The notes: generated by a model from the letters alone, not told the origin. Positions 1 to 7,993 are shown, numbered from the stretch's first letter. The stretch: DNA of 14,724 nt from CAZHTS01 sp964535315 (GCA_964535315.1 CAZHTS010000105.1:1-14724); one strand, 5' to 3'. Numbers and translations: made by a program.

Positions 1-84
<84 letters not shown>

Positions 85-90
85 TATAAT
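85..90 (+). promoter_or_regulatory. -10 box (TATAAT) just upstream of the M1-like lipoprotein gene
   Basis: A consensus TATAAT ends seven bases before the ATG at 98. That would put the transcription start at or within a base or two of the start codon, so the mRNA may be leaderless. GGAG at 92-95 is only two bases from the ATG, too close for a normal Shine-Dalgarno. No -35 box is visible because the upstream DNA is almost pure G. The alternative is that the real start lies downstream or the promoter lies outside the window. Confidence 0.45.
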
Positions 91-97
91 CGGAGTT

Positions 98-1591
98 ATG
101 GGTTGGCGCCGTGTGGTGGGGTTGTGCTTAGGAATGGCATTGTTGGCGGGCTGCGCCGGGCGGGCCGTTCCTGCCACTTTGCCGCCGCTGCCGACCTTGA
201 TGCCTTCTCTGCCCCCCCCAGCGTCAGCGTCCGTGTCGACGCCGGCGGCGCTCACGGGCGACCCCCAGTCGGCTGCGGGGGCAACCGCAAGCGCCGCGGT
301 GCTGCCGCGCAGTGTGTATCTGTTTACCGTGGTGTATGATTATGACCGGCGCACTGCCGCGGTTTCGCAGGTCATTCGTTATGTAAACACCAGCGGCGAG
401 CCGTTGAAACGCCTGCTGCTGGTGGTCGAGCCCAACCGGGTGGCGGGGGCGTTTGTCTTGCAGCGTCTGCTGTGGGCGGATGGCAGCCCGGTGAAGGCGT
501 ATCGCCTGGAGGGCGCCAGGCTGGAGGTGCCCCTGCTCGAGCCGCTGGCGCCCGGGGCGATGGTCGAAGTGGGGTTGGGCTACGATTTGCTCTTGCCGGA
601 GCGGGCGGCGGCGTTTGGCTTTAGCGGGCGGCAGGCCAATTTTAGCGACTGGTATCCGATGATCCCACCTTATCGGCCGGGCGAGGGCTGGCTGGCGCAC
701 GAACCGGCGGCGGCGGGCGAGCACATGGTCTATGATGTCGCCGATTATCAGGTGCGCATCCGTCTGCTGGGAAACGTGGAGAAACTGCTGCTGGCGGCCG
801 GGACGCAGCCGGAAGAAGTGGTGGCGGGGCAGCAGTATCTCTATCGCATGCCGGCGGCGCGCCAGTTTAGCTGGTCGGTGGGGCGAGAGTATACACTGCT
901 GCGTGAGGCGTGGGGCGATTGCACGGTGAACGCCTACGTCTTCCCCGAGCACAGCCGCGCCGGGCAGGACGCCCTGCATACCACCGTCCAGGCGTTGAGC
1001 CTGTATAGCGAACTGTACGGCGCTTACCCGCGCAAGAGTATGACGCTGGTCGAGGCCGACTTCCCGGATGGAATGGAGTATGACGGGCTGTATTTCCTGG
1101 GAAAAGAGTACTTCTCCACCTATCCGGGCGGGCCGTTGAGTTATCTGATCGCCCTCTCGGCGCACGAAACGGCCCACCAGTGGTGGTTTGCACGTGTGGG
1201 CAACGACCAGGCGCGCCAGCCCTGGCTGGACGAGGCGCTGGCGACGTACAGCGAGTATCTGTTTTACCAGCGCTTTTACCCTGGGTGGGAGAGGGACTGG
1301 TGGGTCTTCCGCGTGCACGCCTATGAGCCGGAAGGCAAGATCGACGGCGCCATCGACCGCTACAGCGATTATCGCCAGTATGTCAATGCGGTGTATTTGC
1401 GCGGAGCGTTGTTTTTGCACGAACTGCGCCAGCAGATGGGCGACGAGTCCTTTCTGGCATTTTTAGGCGAGTATGCCCGCGAGTACGATGGGCGTCAGGC
1501 GCAGCCGGCCGATTTTTTTGCACTGCTGCGCCGTTACAACCCGGGGAATCTGGATGTGTTTTTGAGCACTTACTTCGAAAATCCACCTTAA
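98..1591 (+). CDS. M1-family (gluzincin) metallopeptidase lipoprotein
   Basis: A 497-residue zinc metallopeptidase-like protein predicted to be anchored to the outer face of the membrane. The N-terminus is a lipoprotein signal with lipobox LAGC (Cys19), then a Pro/Ala/Ser/Thr-rich linker to about residue 70, then a beta-rich N-terminal domain as in M1 aminopeptidases. The zinc signature is HETAH (356-360) followed after 18 residues by Glu379 in PWLDEALATY, an exact HExxH-x18-E. The usual GAMEN exopeptidase motif appears as GMEY (325-328), one residue shorter and without the Asn. Tyr433 in VYLRGALFLHELR fits the conserved transition-state tyrosine region. Zinc binding and catalysis are well supported. 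Substrate is unknown, and the altered GAMEN makes classic aminopeptidase specificity uncertain. The gene stands alone: 232 nt separate it from the next gene. Confidence 0.9.
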   Translation: MGWRRVVGLCLGMALLAGCAGRAVPATLPPLPTLMPSLPPPASASVSTPAALTGDPQSAAGATASAAVLPRSVYLFTVVYDYDRRTAAVSQVIRYVNTSGEPLKRLLLVVEPNRVAGAFVLQRLLWADGSPVKAYRLEGARLEVPLLEPLAPGAMVEVGLGYDLLLPERAAAFGFSGRQANFSDWYPMIPPYRPGEGWLAHEPAAAGEHMVYDVADYQVRIRLLGNVEKLLLAAGTQPEEVVAGQQYLYRMPAARQFSWSVGREYTLLREAWGDCTVNAYVFPEHSRAGQDALHTTVQALSLYSELYGAYPRKSMTLVEADFPDGMEYDGLYFLGKEYFSTYPGGPLSYLIALSAHETAHQWWFARVGNDQARQPWLDEALATYSEYLFYQRFYPGWERDWWVFRVHAYEPEGKIDGAIDRYSDYRQYVNAVYLRGALFLHELRQQMGDESFLAFLGEYAREYDGRQAQPADFFALLRRYNPGNLDVFLSTYFENPP

Positions 1592-1638
1592 ATGAGCAAA
1601 AATCTTGCGTTGTGGGCCCAAACGTGTTAAGATCAAGC

Positions 1639-1682
1639 TGCCGGAGAAATTTTCTTGACGGTGGATGGTGATGTTTCCGGCA
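1639..1682. repeat. Imperfect inverted repeat in the gap before the SNF2 gene
   Basis: TGCCGGAGAAA at 1639-1649 is mirrored by TTTCCGGCA at 1674-1682 with a 24-base spacer; the arms differ by a two-base GA insertion. The gap 1592-1823 otherwise holds no gene that I can support. The repeat lacks a T-tract, so it is a poor terminator. It could be a binding site or chance. Confidence 0.3.
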
Positions 1683-1823
1683 GACGAGGAGAGGCCGGTT
1701 GGCCCGTGGCGCAGGATGTGACTTTCTCCTTGTTTATAACCAATCAGATTGCAGATTAGCACAGTCGTTGACTGTCTTTTCACATTTTTACACACTTAAG
1801 GTTATCGTTTTCAAAACTCATAT

Positions 1824-4800
1824 ATGTTTGTCCTGCATACGCATTGGCAACCGCCACAGCGCCCGGTCGATGCGGGCGGTATCTTGTTCTGGGCAGAAAG
1901 CTCAGAGGGGGCCGCACCGGAACGACAACGCGGGCGTTTGCCCCGCAAGTTTAAACCCAAAACACATCCCTTTGTACTGAGCGCGGATACGTTGCGCGAA
2001 TTGATCGGCGCCGGTACGCCCTTGGGCGACGCCCGGGCGACGCAGGCGTTGCTGCGCCTGCCTACCCGGCGGATGATCCCGGTGCCTTCACCAGAGCTGC
2101 GTCACGGCTGGGACCTGCCAGAAGAGAATGCCCCGCGCCTGATGCCCTGGGTGGTGCCCGGTCTGTGGCTGCCCGCCAGCAAGGCGTTCAGCGTGCTGGC
2201 CAACCTGCCGGCACAGGGCCCCGGTGGGGCCTTTGTCCTGGGCGGCGAAGCGCATTACTGGCGGGTGGTGGGTAACCTGGTGCTGGAAACGCTGGCGGCG
2301 CAGAAGCTGGTGCCGGTGTTGGTGCCGGCGAACGGCCGCGGCCAGTTGTATCATGCGCGCTGGATGGCGGTGTTAGACGGCGCGAACGATGCACAACGTC
2401 TGGCGCAGTTGGAGGCGGTCATGCCGCCGGTATGCCGGGCAGAACAGGTCGCCGGTAATCACGATAACGGTGAAGATACGTATTCTCCGGCGGCGCTGCT
2501 GGATAGTTTCCTCAAGACGATGTGCGACGCCCTGGCGCGTTCGTGGAGCCGGGGTAAGATGCCGCGCTGGGCCCCCGGTGAAGAGAGCCCATTCCAGGGC
2601 TGGCTGATGGCGCTGTTCCAGGAAGACCCGACGGTGAAGGCCTCACCGGCCCAGTTGCAGGCGTTGAACAGCAGCCTGCGGGCGTGGATGCGCAACCTGC
2701 ATGCGGCGGGGGATAAGACCTTCCGCATTGCCTTCCGCCTGGAGGCGCCCGAACAGCAGGTGGACGCCAACGCCCGGGCCTGGACGCTGCATTTCCTGTT
2801 GCAGGATCGCATGGATCCCAGTTTGCTGATTGCGGCGGATGAAGTCTGGAATGGCGGTTCCTTGACGCGCCTGGGCCGCCGTTACGATCAGCCGCAGGAA
2901 AAGTTGTTGGCCGGGCTGGGGTATGCGGCGCGCCTGTTTCCGCCGCTGCTGCCCAGTTTGCAGACCAGCCGCCCGAACGCCACCGTCATGGACAGCGAGA
3001 TCGCCTACGGCTTTTTACGCGAGACGGCGCCGCTGTTGGAGCAGGCCGGTTTTGGCGTGCTCGTCCCGCCGTGGTGGAACAAACCGGGGGCGCGGCTGGG
3101 GGTGCGCCTGCATCTGCGTCCCAAGCAAGACGTTAAAAATGCGCCGCTCTCGCAGGGCCGGTTGAGCCTGGATAACCTGGTGAGCTATGAATGGGAACTG
3201 GCCCTGGGCGGAACAGCCCTGACGCGCCAGGAATTTGAGGCCCTGGCGGCGCTCAAGACCCCGCTGGTGCAGATTCGCGGCCAGTGGGTGCAACTGGACG
3301 CCGAGCAGATCGAAGCCGCCATTCAGTTCTGGGAACGCCAGCAGCAGCGCGGCGATCTGAATCTGCTGCAGGCGGCGCAGTTCGGCCTGGGCGGGCAGTC
3401 TGATCTGGATGGGCTGCCGGTGGATGAGGTCATCGCCGAGGGCTGGGTGCAGGAATGGTTGGGGCGTCTCTCGCAGCACGAGATGCTAAACGAACTGCCG
3501 CAGCCTTCCGGGTTACAGGGCATGCTGCGCCCTTACCAGCGCTACGGTTACTCCTGGCTGGCATTCTTCCGGCGCTGGGGGTTGGGGGCCTGCCTGGCCG
3601 ACGATATGGGCCTGGGGAAGACGGTACAGGCGCTGGCGCTGTTATTATATGAAAAAGAATCGCAGGGCGAATTGAGCGGCCCGGTACTGCTGGTCTGCCC
3701 GACCTCGGTGGTGACCAACTGGGAGCGCGAGGTGCGGCGATTTGCGCCGGGCCTGAAGACCCTGATCCACCAGGGCGCCGGCCGGCTGCGCGGCGAAGAA
3801 TTCCGCCAGGCGGTGCGCCAGGTTGACCTGGTGTTGAGCAGCTACACCGTCGTGCGCCTGGACGCCGAGAACATTCAGGCCGTGCCCTGGTTTGGCGTAA
3901 TCCTGGACGAGGCGCAGAATATCAAGAACCCGTCGGCCAAGCAAACCCAGGCGGTGCGTAAATTGAACGCCGGTTTCCGGTTGGCGCTGACCGGTACGCC
4001 GGTAGAAAACCGCCTGACCGAACTGTGGTCGATCATGCATTTTCTCAACCCCGGGTACCTCGGTTCGCAGGACCTCTTCCGGCGCAACTACGTCATCCCC
4101 ATCGAACGTTTTAGCGACGCACAGGCGACGCAAAGCCTGCGCAAGATGGTTTCGCCGTTTATCCTGCGCCGGGTGAAGACCGATCCGCGCGTCATTCAGG
4201 ATTTGCCGGAAAAGATCGAGATGAAAGAATTCTGCACCCTGACCGAAGAGCAGGCCACACTCTATGAAGCGGTGGTGCGGGATACGATGGGGAAGGTGGC
4301 CGACAGCGATGGCATGGCGCGGCGCGGTCTGGTGCTCAGCCTGCTGATGCAGCTAAAACAGATCTGCAATCACCCGGCGCAGTATCTGCACCAGGGCCGC
4401 GGCGACGTGGCGGCGGCCGAACAGTTGGGCGGGCGCAGCGATAAGCTGAACCGGCTGGCCGAGATGTTGGAAGAGATTCTGGCGGAGGACGACCGGGTGC
4501 TGATCTTTACCCAGTTCGCCGAAATGGGGCACATGCTCAACCAGTATCTACCGCAGGCGTTGGGCTGCCAGACGTTGTTCTTGCACGGCGGGACGCCGGC
4601 CAAGATGCGCGATCAGATGATCCGCCGTTTTCAGGAAGAGGAGCAGGGGCCGCCGATCTTTATCCTCTCGCTCAAGGCGGGCGGTACGGGGCTGAACCTG
4701 ACGCGCGCCCAGCACGTCTTCCATTTTGACCGCTGGTGGAACCCGGCGGTTGAGGATCAGGCCACCGATCGCGCCTTCCGTATCGGACAGCATCGCAACG

Positions 4801-4964
4801 TACAGGTGCACAAGTTCGTTACGACGGGCACGTTGGAAGAAAAGATCGACGAGATGATCGAGGCCAAGAAGGGGTTGGCCGAGGCGATCATCGGCGGCGG
4901 CGAACAATGGTTGACAGAACTGTCAACCGACGCGCTGCGCGACCTGGTTGCGCTGCGCCGGTGA
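1824..4964 (+). CDS. SNF2-family DEAD/DEAH-type helicase (large bacterial type with SNF2-associated N-terminal domain)
   Basis: A 1046-residue SWI2/SNF2-type ATPase, expected to translocate on double-stranded DNA and remodel DNA-protein complexes in the cytoplasm. The N-terminal half (about 1-560) includes a segment near 389-500 (FGVLVPPWW ... GQWVQLDAEQ) typical of the SNF2 helicase-associated domain of bacterial family members. The motor follows: motif I DMGLGKT (594-600, Lys599), Walker B DEAQ (695-698), motif III LTGTPVENR, motif V AGGTGLNL and motif VI QATDRAFRIGQ (979-989), so both RecA lobes are intact. The start MFVLHTHW matches the usual opening of this family, although no Shine-Dalgarno is visible upstream. 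A SWIM zinc-finger gene follows after 31 nt and is probably co-transcribed. No methylase or nuclease is nearby, so a restriction-like role such as DISARM is not indicated. Confidence 0.93.
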   Translation: MFVLHTHWQPPQRPVDAGGILFWAESSEGAAPERQRGRLPRKFKPKTHPFVLSADTLRELIGAGTPLGDARATQALLRLPTRRMIPVPSPELRHGWDLPEENAPRLMPWVVPGLWLPASKAFSVLANLPAQGPGGAFVLGGEAHYWRVVGNLVLETLAAQKLVPVLVPANGRGQLYHARWMAVLDGANDAQRLAQLEAVMPPVCRAEQVAGNHDNGEDTYSPAALLDSFLKTMCDALARSWSRGKMPRWAPGEESPFQGWLMALFQEDPTVKASPAQLQALNSSLRAWMRNLHAAGDKTFRIAFRLEAPEQQVDANARAWTLHFLLQDRMDPSLLIAADEVWNGGSLTRLGRRYDQPQEKLLAGLGYAARLFPPLLPSLQTSRPNATVMDSEIAYGFLRETAPLLEQAGFGVLVPPWWNKPGARLGVRLHLRPKQDVKNAPLSQGRLSLDNLVSYEWELALGGTALTRQEFEALAALKTPLVQIRGQWVQLDAEQIEAAIQFWERQQQRGDLNLLQAAQFGLGGQSDLDGLPVDEVIAEGWVQEWLGRLSQHEMLNELPQPSGLQGMLRPYQRYGYSWLAFFRRWGLGACLADDMGLGKTVQALALLLYEKESQGELSGPVLLVCPTSVVTNWEREVRRFAPGLKTLIHQGAGRLRGEEFRQAVRQVDLVLSSYTVVRLDAENIQAVPWFGVILDEAQNIKNPSAKQTQAVRKLNAGFRLALTGTPVENRLTELWSIMHFLNPGYLGSQDLFRRNYVIPIERFSDAQATQSLRKMVSPFILRRVKTDPRVIQDLPEKIEMKEFCTLTEEQATLYEAVVRDTMGKVADSDGMARRGLVLSLLMQLKQICNHPAQYLHQGRGDVAAAEQLGGRSDKLNRLAEMLEEILAEDDRVLIFTQFAEMGHMLNQYLPQALGCQTLFLHGGTPAKMRDQMIRRFQEEEQGPPIFILSLKAGGTGLNLTRAQHVFHFDRWWNPAVEDQATDRAFRIGQHRNVQVHKFVTTGTLEEKIDEMIEAKKGLAEAIIGGGEQWLTELSTDALRDLVALRR

Positions 4965-4995
4965 GTGTATGGAGAAATCACAGAGAAAGGCGCGG

Positions 4996-5889
4996 ATGGC
5001 ACGGTATAACCGCAACGACTACTATTGGGTTTCACGCCCGCGACGGGTGGACGGCGGGATCAAGGCGCGCAGCATCCAGGGCGATTTTGCGCGTAACTGG
5101 TGGGCGCGGCGCTGGATCCAGGCGATGGAACGGCTCACGGCGCTGCCACGGTTGCAGCGCGGGCGCAGTTATGCCCGCTCGGGGCAGGTGCTTTCGATTG
5201 ATGAGATCAAGGGCGGGGTGGTGGCGCGGGTACAGGGTTCGCGCCAGAAGCCGTACAAGGTGGAGATTCGGGTTAAACCGTTGAGCAACCAGCAGTGGGA
5301 CAAGGTGCTGGATGTGCTGGCGGATCAGGCCCTGTTTGCCGCCAAGCTGCTGGCGGGTGAGATGCCGTCCAATATTGAAGAAGCCTTTGCGGCGGCCGAT
5401 GTAAGCCTGTTTCCGCTGGTGCACGACGACCTGACGACCGAGTGTTCCTGCCCGGATTGGGCCAACCCGTGTAAACACATCGCCGCCACGTATTACATCC
5501 TGGGCGACCGTTTTGACGAGGATCCGTTCCTGTTGTTCCGCATGCGCGGGCGCGACCAGGCGCAACTGCTCGAGGGGTTGCGTCAGCGGCGCGGCGGTGA
5601 GGTGACCCCATCCGAGGAAGAAGAAGAGGAAATGGTCGAGGAAAGCCTGGCGCCGCTGGAAGAGCAGACGGAGAACTTCTGGCAGATGGGCGTCTTGCCG
5701 CAAGATTTTTCGATCAGCATCCAGGCGCCGGCCATTCCCATGTCGGTTTTGCGGCGATTGGGCGAACCGGATTTTGCCAACCGGGTTTCGCTGTATAACG
5801 AATTGCAGCCGGCCTACGAATCGATGTATCAGGCGGCCATGTTGATGGCCTATAGCGATATGGGCGGCGGCGACAACGGCGGCGAGTAG
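4996..5889 (+). CDS. SWIM zinc-finger family protein
   Basis: A 298-residue protein carrying the SWIM motif CxC-x6-CxH: Cys150, Cys152, Cys159 and His161 in CSCPDWANPCKHIAA. SWIM modules bind zinc and are thought to mediate DNA or protein contacts; they were named for SWI2/SNF2 and MuDR proteins. Residues 1-110 contain the family's conserved front part (GGIKARS ... WWARRWIQAME ... GRSYARSGQV). The C-terminal third is acidic (an EEEEEE stretch near residue 215) and ends in GGGDNGGE. Start choice: ATG at 4996 has AAAGG seven bases upstream and gives the usual opening MARYN; ATG at 4969 (GGTGA just upstream) and TTG at 4948 (overlapping the helicase) are alternatives. The tight link to the SNF2 gene suggests the two act together, this one perhaps as the substrate-recognition partner. 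The reaction, if any, is unknown. Confidence 0.88.
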   Translation: MARYNRNDYYWVSRPRRVDGGIKARSIQGDFARNWWARRWIQAMERLTALPRLQRGRSYARSGQVLSIDEIKGGVVARVQGSRQKPYKVEIRVKPLSNQQWDKVLDVLADQALFAAKLLAGEMPSNIEEAFAAADVSLFPLVHDDLTTECSCPDWANPCKHIAATYYILGDRFDEDPFLLFRMRGRDQAQLLEGLRQRRGGEVTPSEEEEEEMVEESLAPLEEQTENFWQMGVLPQDFSISIQAPAIPMSVLRRLGEPDFANRVSLYNELQPAYESMYQAAMLMAYSDMGGGDNGGE

Positions 5890-5910
5890 CCGGCGGGGCG
5901 GCCGGCCTTT
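5889..5910 (+). terminator. Possible weak terminator between convergent genes
   Basis: GCCGGC (5889-5894) can pair with GCCGGC (5901-5906) across a six-base loop, followed by CTTTGGG. It sits in the 32-nt gap between the SWIM gene and the convergent lipoprotein gene. The T-tract is only three bases, so it is a poor intrinsic terminator in either direction. Confidence 0.3.
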
Positions 5911-5921
5911 GGGATCGCCGT

Positions 5922-6935
5922 TTAATTATTGGTGGCGATGAGTTGGACGCGCGCCCCGCTCTCGATGGTTTCGATGTTGATCTGCAACGTTTCGTTGGTC
6001 TTTTCGACCGTGCGTTTGAAGCTGGCGATCGTGGCGCCCTCTTTGCTGACGGGCTTGTCGGCGACCGTCCAGCCGTCGCCGGTCAGAGCAGACTGATAAT
6101 AGGTAAGCACGTCGGCCGGCGGCTGGTTGACGTCAAACGAGACCAGGCCCGGCATGCGTACGAGCTGGGTGGCGTCTTGAGGAATGGGCCACTGGATCTC
6201 ACAGCCGCTGATCGGCTCGATGGTCTGCGGGGTGATGGCCTTGACCTCGTAGGCAGAGGTCAGTTTTCCGGGGCCGCTCTTGAAGATGGGATCCTCGCCG
6301 CTGGCTTCAAACTGGTAGCGCATCAGGGCGTTGCTGTCCTTTGCGATCCATAGATCCAGGTTGACATTGCTCCAGCGGCCCAGTTTTGGGCGAGCGGTGC
6401 GGTAGTGTTTGGCGTCTGCGCCGCTGATCATGTCACTGCCAACGGGGGTCAATACCGGGTTAAGCATGGCGGGCGCCAGAATCTGGTCGGGGAGGTAATA
6501 TCTGGGTTGCAGATTTGAAGCGGTGGGGAACATGAAGCATTCGTTATCGGTGCCGGGACCGCTCAACCAGCTGGTCTTGCCGTCGGTGACCAGGCGCACG
6601 TCGCCGGGGTTGCGCGCCGGCTCGACGCCCTCGATGTGCAGGCGGTATTCCTGCAGGGTGCTGTCTTTACGCAGTTCGACGGTGTAGACCCAGTTGAGCG
6701 CGCCGGAGAACTGAATGCGGGTGGTCGCCAGATAACCGGGCAGGTTGTTCAGGCTCAGACCGGTGTAACGCAGCGGTTTTTCGGTGGGGGCAGCCGTGCG
6801 GGTGGCGGCGGCGGTGGTGGAGACCTGGGGCTGTGCGGCAGGGGCGCCGGTTGGGGTGGGGGCAGCGCTGGTGTTACAGGCGCTGCACAGCAGCGCAAGC
6901 AGCAGGATCAGATTTAATACAAAAAATTTTTTCAT
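5922..6935 (-). CDS. Hypothetical lipoprotein, LolA-like beta-rich body plus small C-terminal domain
   Basis: A 337-residue exported protein with signal MKKFFVLNLILLLALLCSAC. Cys20 is the likely lipid-attached residue; a Cys rather than Leu at -3 makes the lipobox imperfect. A Pro/Thr/Ala linker (21-55) precedes a body rich in beta-strands with YTVELRKDSTLQEYRLHIEG and LVTDGKTSWL. That pattern resembles the open-barrel carriers of the LolA/LprG type that hold lipids, although I cannot assign it firmly. The last 70 residues (ADVLTYYQSALTGDGWTV ...) form a small module seen in various exported proteins, with the YYQ...L...GW pattern. The start is supported by GAGG six bases upstream and by a TATAAT box at 6964-6969. 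No specific function is proposed; lipid or cell-wall binding is possible. Confidence 0.8.
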   Translation of the reverse strand: MKKFFVLNLILLLALLCSACNTSAAPTPTGAPAAQPQVSTTAAATRTAAPTEKPLRYTGLSLNNLPGYLATTRIQFSGALNWVYTVELRKDSTLQEYRLHIEGVEPARNPGDVRLVTDGKTSWLSGPGTDNECFMFPTASNLQPRYYLPDQILAPAMLNPVLTPVGSDMISGADAKHYRTARPKLGRWSNVNLDLWIAKDSNALMRYQFEASGEDPIFKSGPGKLTSAYEVKAITPQTIEPISGCEIQWPIPQDATQLVRMPGLVSFDVNQPPADVLTYYQSALTGDGWTVADKPVSKEGATIASFKRTVEKTNETLQINIETIESGARVQLIATNN

Positions 6936-6941
6936 TCACAG

Positions 6942-6969
6942 CCTCTTTATTTCTCATACCTCTATTATA
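6942..6969 (-). promoter_or_regulatory. Promoter and RBS of the LolA-like lipoprotein gene
   Basis: On the minus strand TATAAT (6964-6969) lies about 28 bases upstream of the ATG, and GAGG (6942-6945) lies six bases upstream of it. A matching -35 box is not obvious. The distance implies a short leader of about 20 nt. Confidence 0.55.
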
Positions 6970-7059
6970 GTTTAATCGAAAATGGGTTGCCTGTCTCTTA
7001 TGTTAACGGATAAGAACAGTGATCGTGGCTCATGTTGGGCGAGCCTGCAAAATTGATAG

Positions 7060-7080
7060 CCCACCGGGTGGGTTTTTATT
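7060..7080 (+). promoter_or_regulatory. Terminator-like hairpin upstream of the first secreted paralogue
   Basis: CCCAC (7060-7064) pairs with GTGGG (7068-7072) around a three-base loop, extendable by a G-T and an A-T pair, and is followed by TTTTTATT. This is the form of a short intrinsic terminator, yet no + strand gene ends here. TTGATA (7053-7058) followed 18 bases later by TATTGT could be a promoter overlapping the same hairpin. It may be an attenuator, a transcription block, or coincidence. Confidence 0.35.
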
Positions 7081-7147
7081 GTACAATGATCATAATCCTG
7101 TAAAGGCGGTAAATATTGTCTGCCTGTCAGGGTAAGAAGGAGTAGTA

Positions 7148-7756
7148 ATGTATACCAAACGGTTGGCAAGTTTCGTGATTGCACTGATTCTTTTGGTTTC
7201 TATGGTGGGGACGGCTGCGGCGCAGATGGGCGATCAGCCTGCGCCAACGCCAGTGACGACGGAGACCGGCGAAGAAGAGAACGTCAATTACAGCCACCCG
7301 GTGGTCGTTTTATTGGGTGCCTATTTTGGCGAACAACTGGCGCAGCCTGGGCCTACGGCGACGCCGGGCGGCGAAAGCGGCCTGACCCCGGTCGGTGAAC
7401 AACTGGCGCTGTATCACGCCGATGGGATGGGGTTTGGCGTGCTGGTCAAACTGTACGCCATGGTGGCCGAGTCGCAGGAAGCCTGCGCCGCGGATGCCGG
7501 CAAAGACCCTACCACCTGTGCGCTCAAGATTGAAGACCTGGTGACGCAGTTCAACTCGGGTGTGGGGGTCGGGGCGTTAATGAAGACCTACGGGCGGCCT
7601 TCGATGCTGGGCGTGGGACACGTCAAGCAGCAGGTCGATGAAAAGGCCAAGGAAGAGAAGGAAAAGAAGGAAAAGGAAGAGAAGATTAAGGAAGAGAAGG
7701 ACAAGGAAGACAAAGAGAAAGAGGAAAAGGACAAGAAAGACAAAAAGGAGAAATGA
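7148..7756 (+). CDS. Small secreted protein, paralogue A, with Lys/Glu-rich tail
   Basis: A 202-residue exported protein of unknown function. A Sec signal peptide ends in GTAAA with probable cleavage after Ala25. Mature regions in order: a Pro/Thr-rich segment; a short motif NYSHPVVVLLGAYFGE (47-62); the core YHADGMGFGVLVKLYAMVAES (89-109); two cysteines (113 and 124) able to form a disulfide; IEDLVTQF and GALMKTYGRPSMLGVGHVKQ (142-161); then a 40-residue tail made almost only of Lys, Glu and Asp (163-202). AAGGAG lies five bases before the ATG. The next gene is its paralogue. The Gly-rich GxGFGVLxK pattern recalls small exported proteins of Chloroflexota with HPxxxxLAxYFG and GFGxIxK motifs, but I know no function for them. 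The tail is probably helical or disordered and could bind anionic polymers. Confidence 0.85.
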   Translation: MYTKRLASFVIALILLVSMVGTAAAQMGDQPAPTPVTTETGEEENVNYSHPVVVLLGAYFGEQLAQPGPTATPGGESGLTPVGEQLALYHADGMGFGVLVKLYAMVAESQEACAADAGKDPTTCALKIEDLVTQFNSGVGVGALMKTYGRPSMLGVGHVKQQVDEKAKEEKEKKEKEEKIKEEKDKEDKEKEEKDKKDKKEK

Positions 7757-7812
7757 ACGCTGCGTCTGGCGTTTTCGTGGTTGTAATTGTCTGTCCTGGA
7801 ATATGAAAAAGC

Positions 7813-7848
7813 CTTCCTGGCCCGCCTGGGGCCGGGAAGTTCTTTTTT
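7813..7848 (+). terminator. Strong intrinsic terminator after paralogue A
   Basis: An 11-bp stem (7813-7823 with 7829-7839, one G-U pair) closes a five-base loop and is followed by TTCTTTTTT. It sits 57 nt after the stop of paralogue A, so the two paralogues are probably transcribed separately. Confidence 0.88.
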
Positions 7849-7879
7849 GGAGAAGTGTTGCAGGTGTTGTTGAGCAAAT

Positions 7880-7896
7880 TTGCAATGAAACTGCAA
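7880..7896. promoter_or_regulatory. Dyad TTGCA-N7-TGCAA in the leader of paralogue B
   Basis: TTGCA (7880-7884) and TGCAA (7892-7896) form a perfect five-base dyad with a seven-base spacer, inside the gap between the upstream terminator and paralogue B. It has the size of a repressor or activator operator. No good promoter consensus can be placed around it; a weak TTGTGC (7923-7928) and TAAATA (7944-7949) pair lies downstream. Confidence 0.25.
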
Positions 7897-7982
7897 CGAA
7901 TCTGGCAAAAAAGCGACCTGTTTTGTGCAGCCGTTCGTTTAATTAAATAACCGTGGTGCATTCTTAATGGTTTTACAGGTAT

Positions 7983-7988
7983 AGGAGG
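7983..7988 (+). promoter_or_regulatory. Shine-Dalgarno AGGAGG fixing the GTG start of paralogue B
   Basis: A full AGGAGG lies five bases before GTG at 7994. Together with the perfect alignment of the signal peptides of the two paralogues (both reach GTAAAQ at residues 21-26), it settles GTG as the start. Confidence 0.85.
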
Positions 7989-7993
7989 TTCCC

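Noticed and set aside
224..1420. Minus strand open frame opposite the M1-like lipoprotein
   Set aside because: Arg/His/Gln-rich shadow with no motif; the + strand carries the zinc signature and lipobox.
4948..4995. TTG or first ATG start for the SWIM protein
   Set aside because: The TTG start overlaps the helicase end and adds a non-conserved extension; ATG 4996 has a better-spaced SD and matches the family opening. ATG 4969 remains possible.
1824..5889. DISARM or other SNF2-containing defence island
   Set aside because: No methylase, phospholipase-D nuclease or DUF1998 gene is nearby; the flanking genes are lipoproteins.
7638..7946. Lys/Arg-rich open frame overlapping the end of paralogue A
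   Set aside because: It arises from the purine repeat read in another frame and runs through the intrinsic terminator at 7813-7848.
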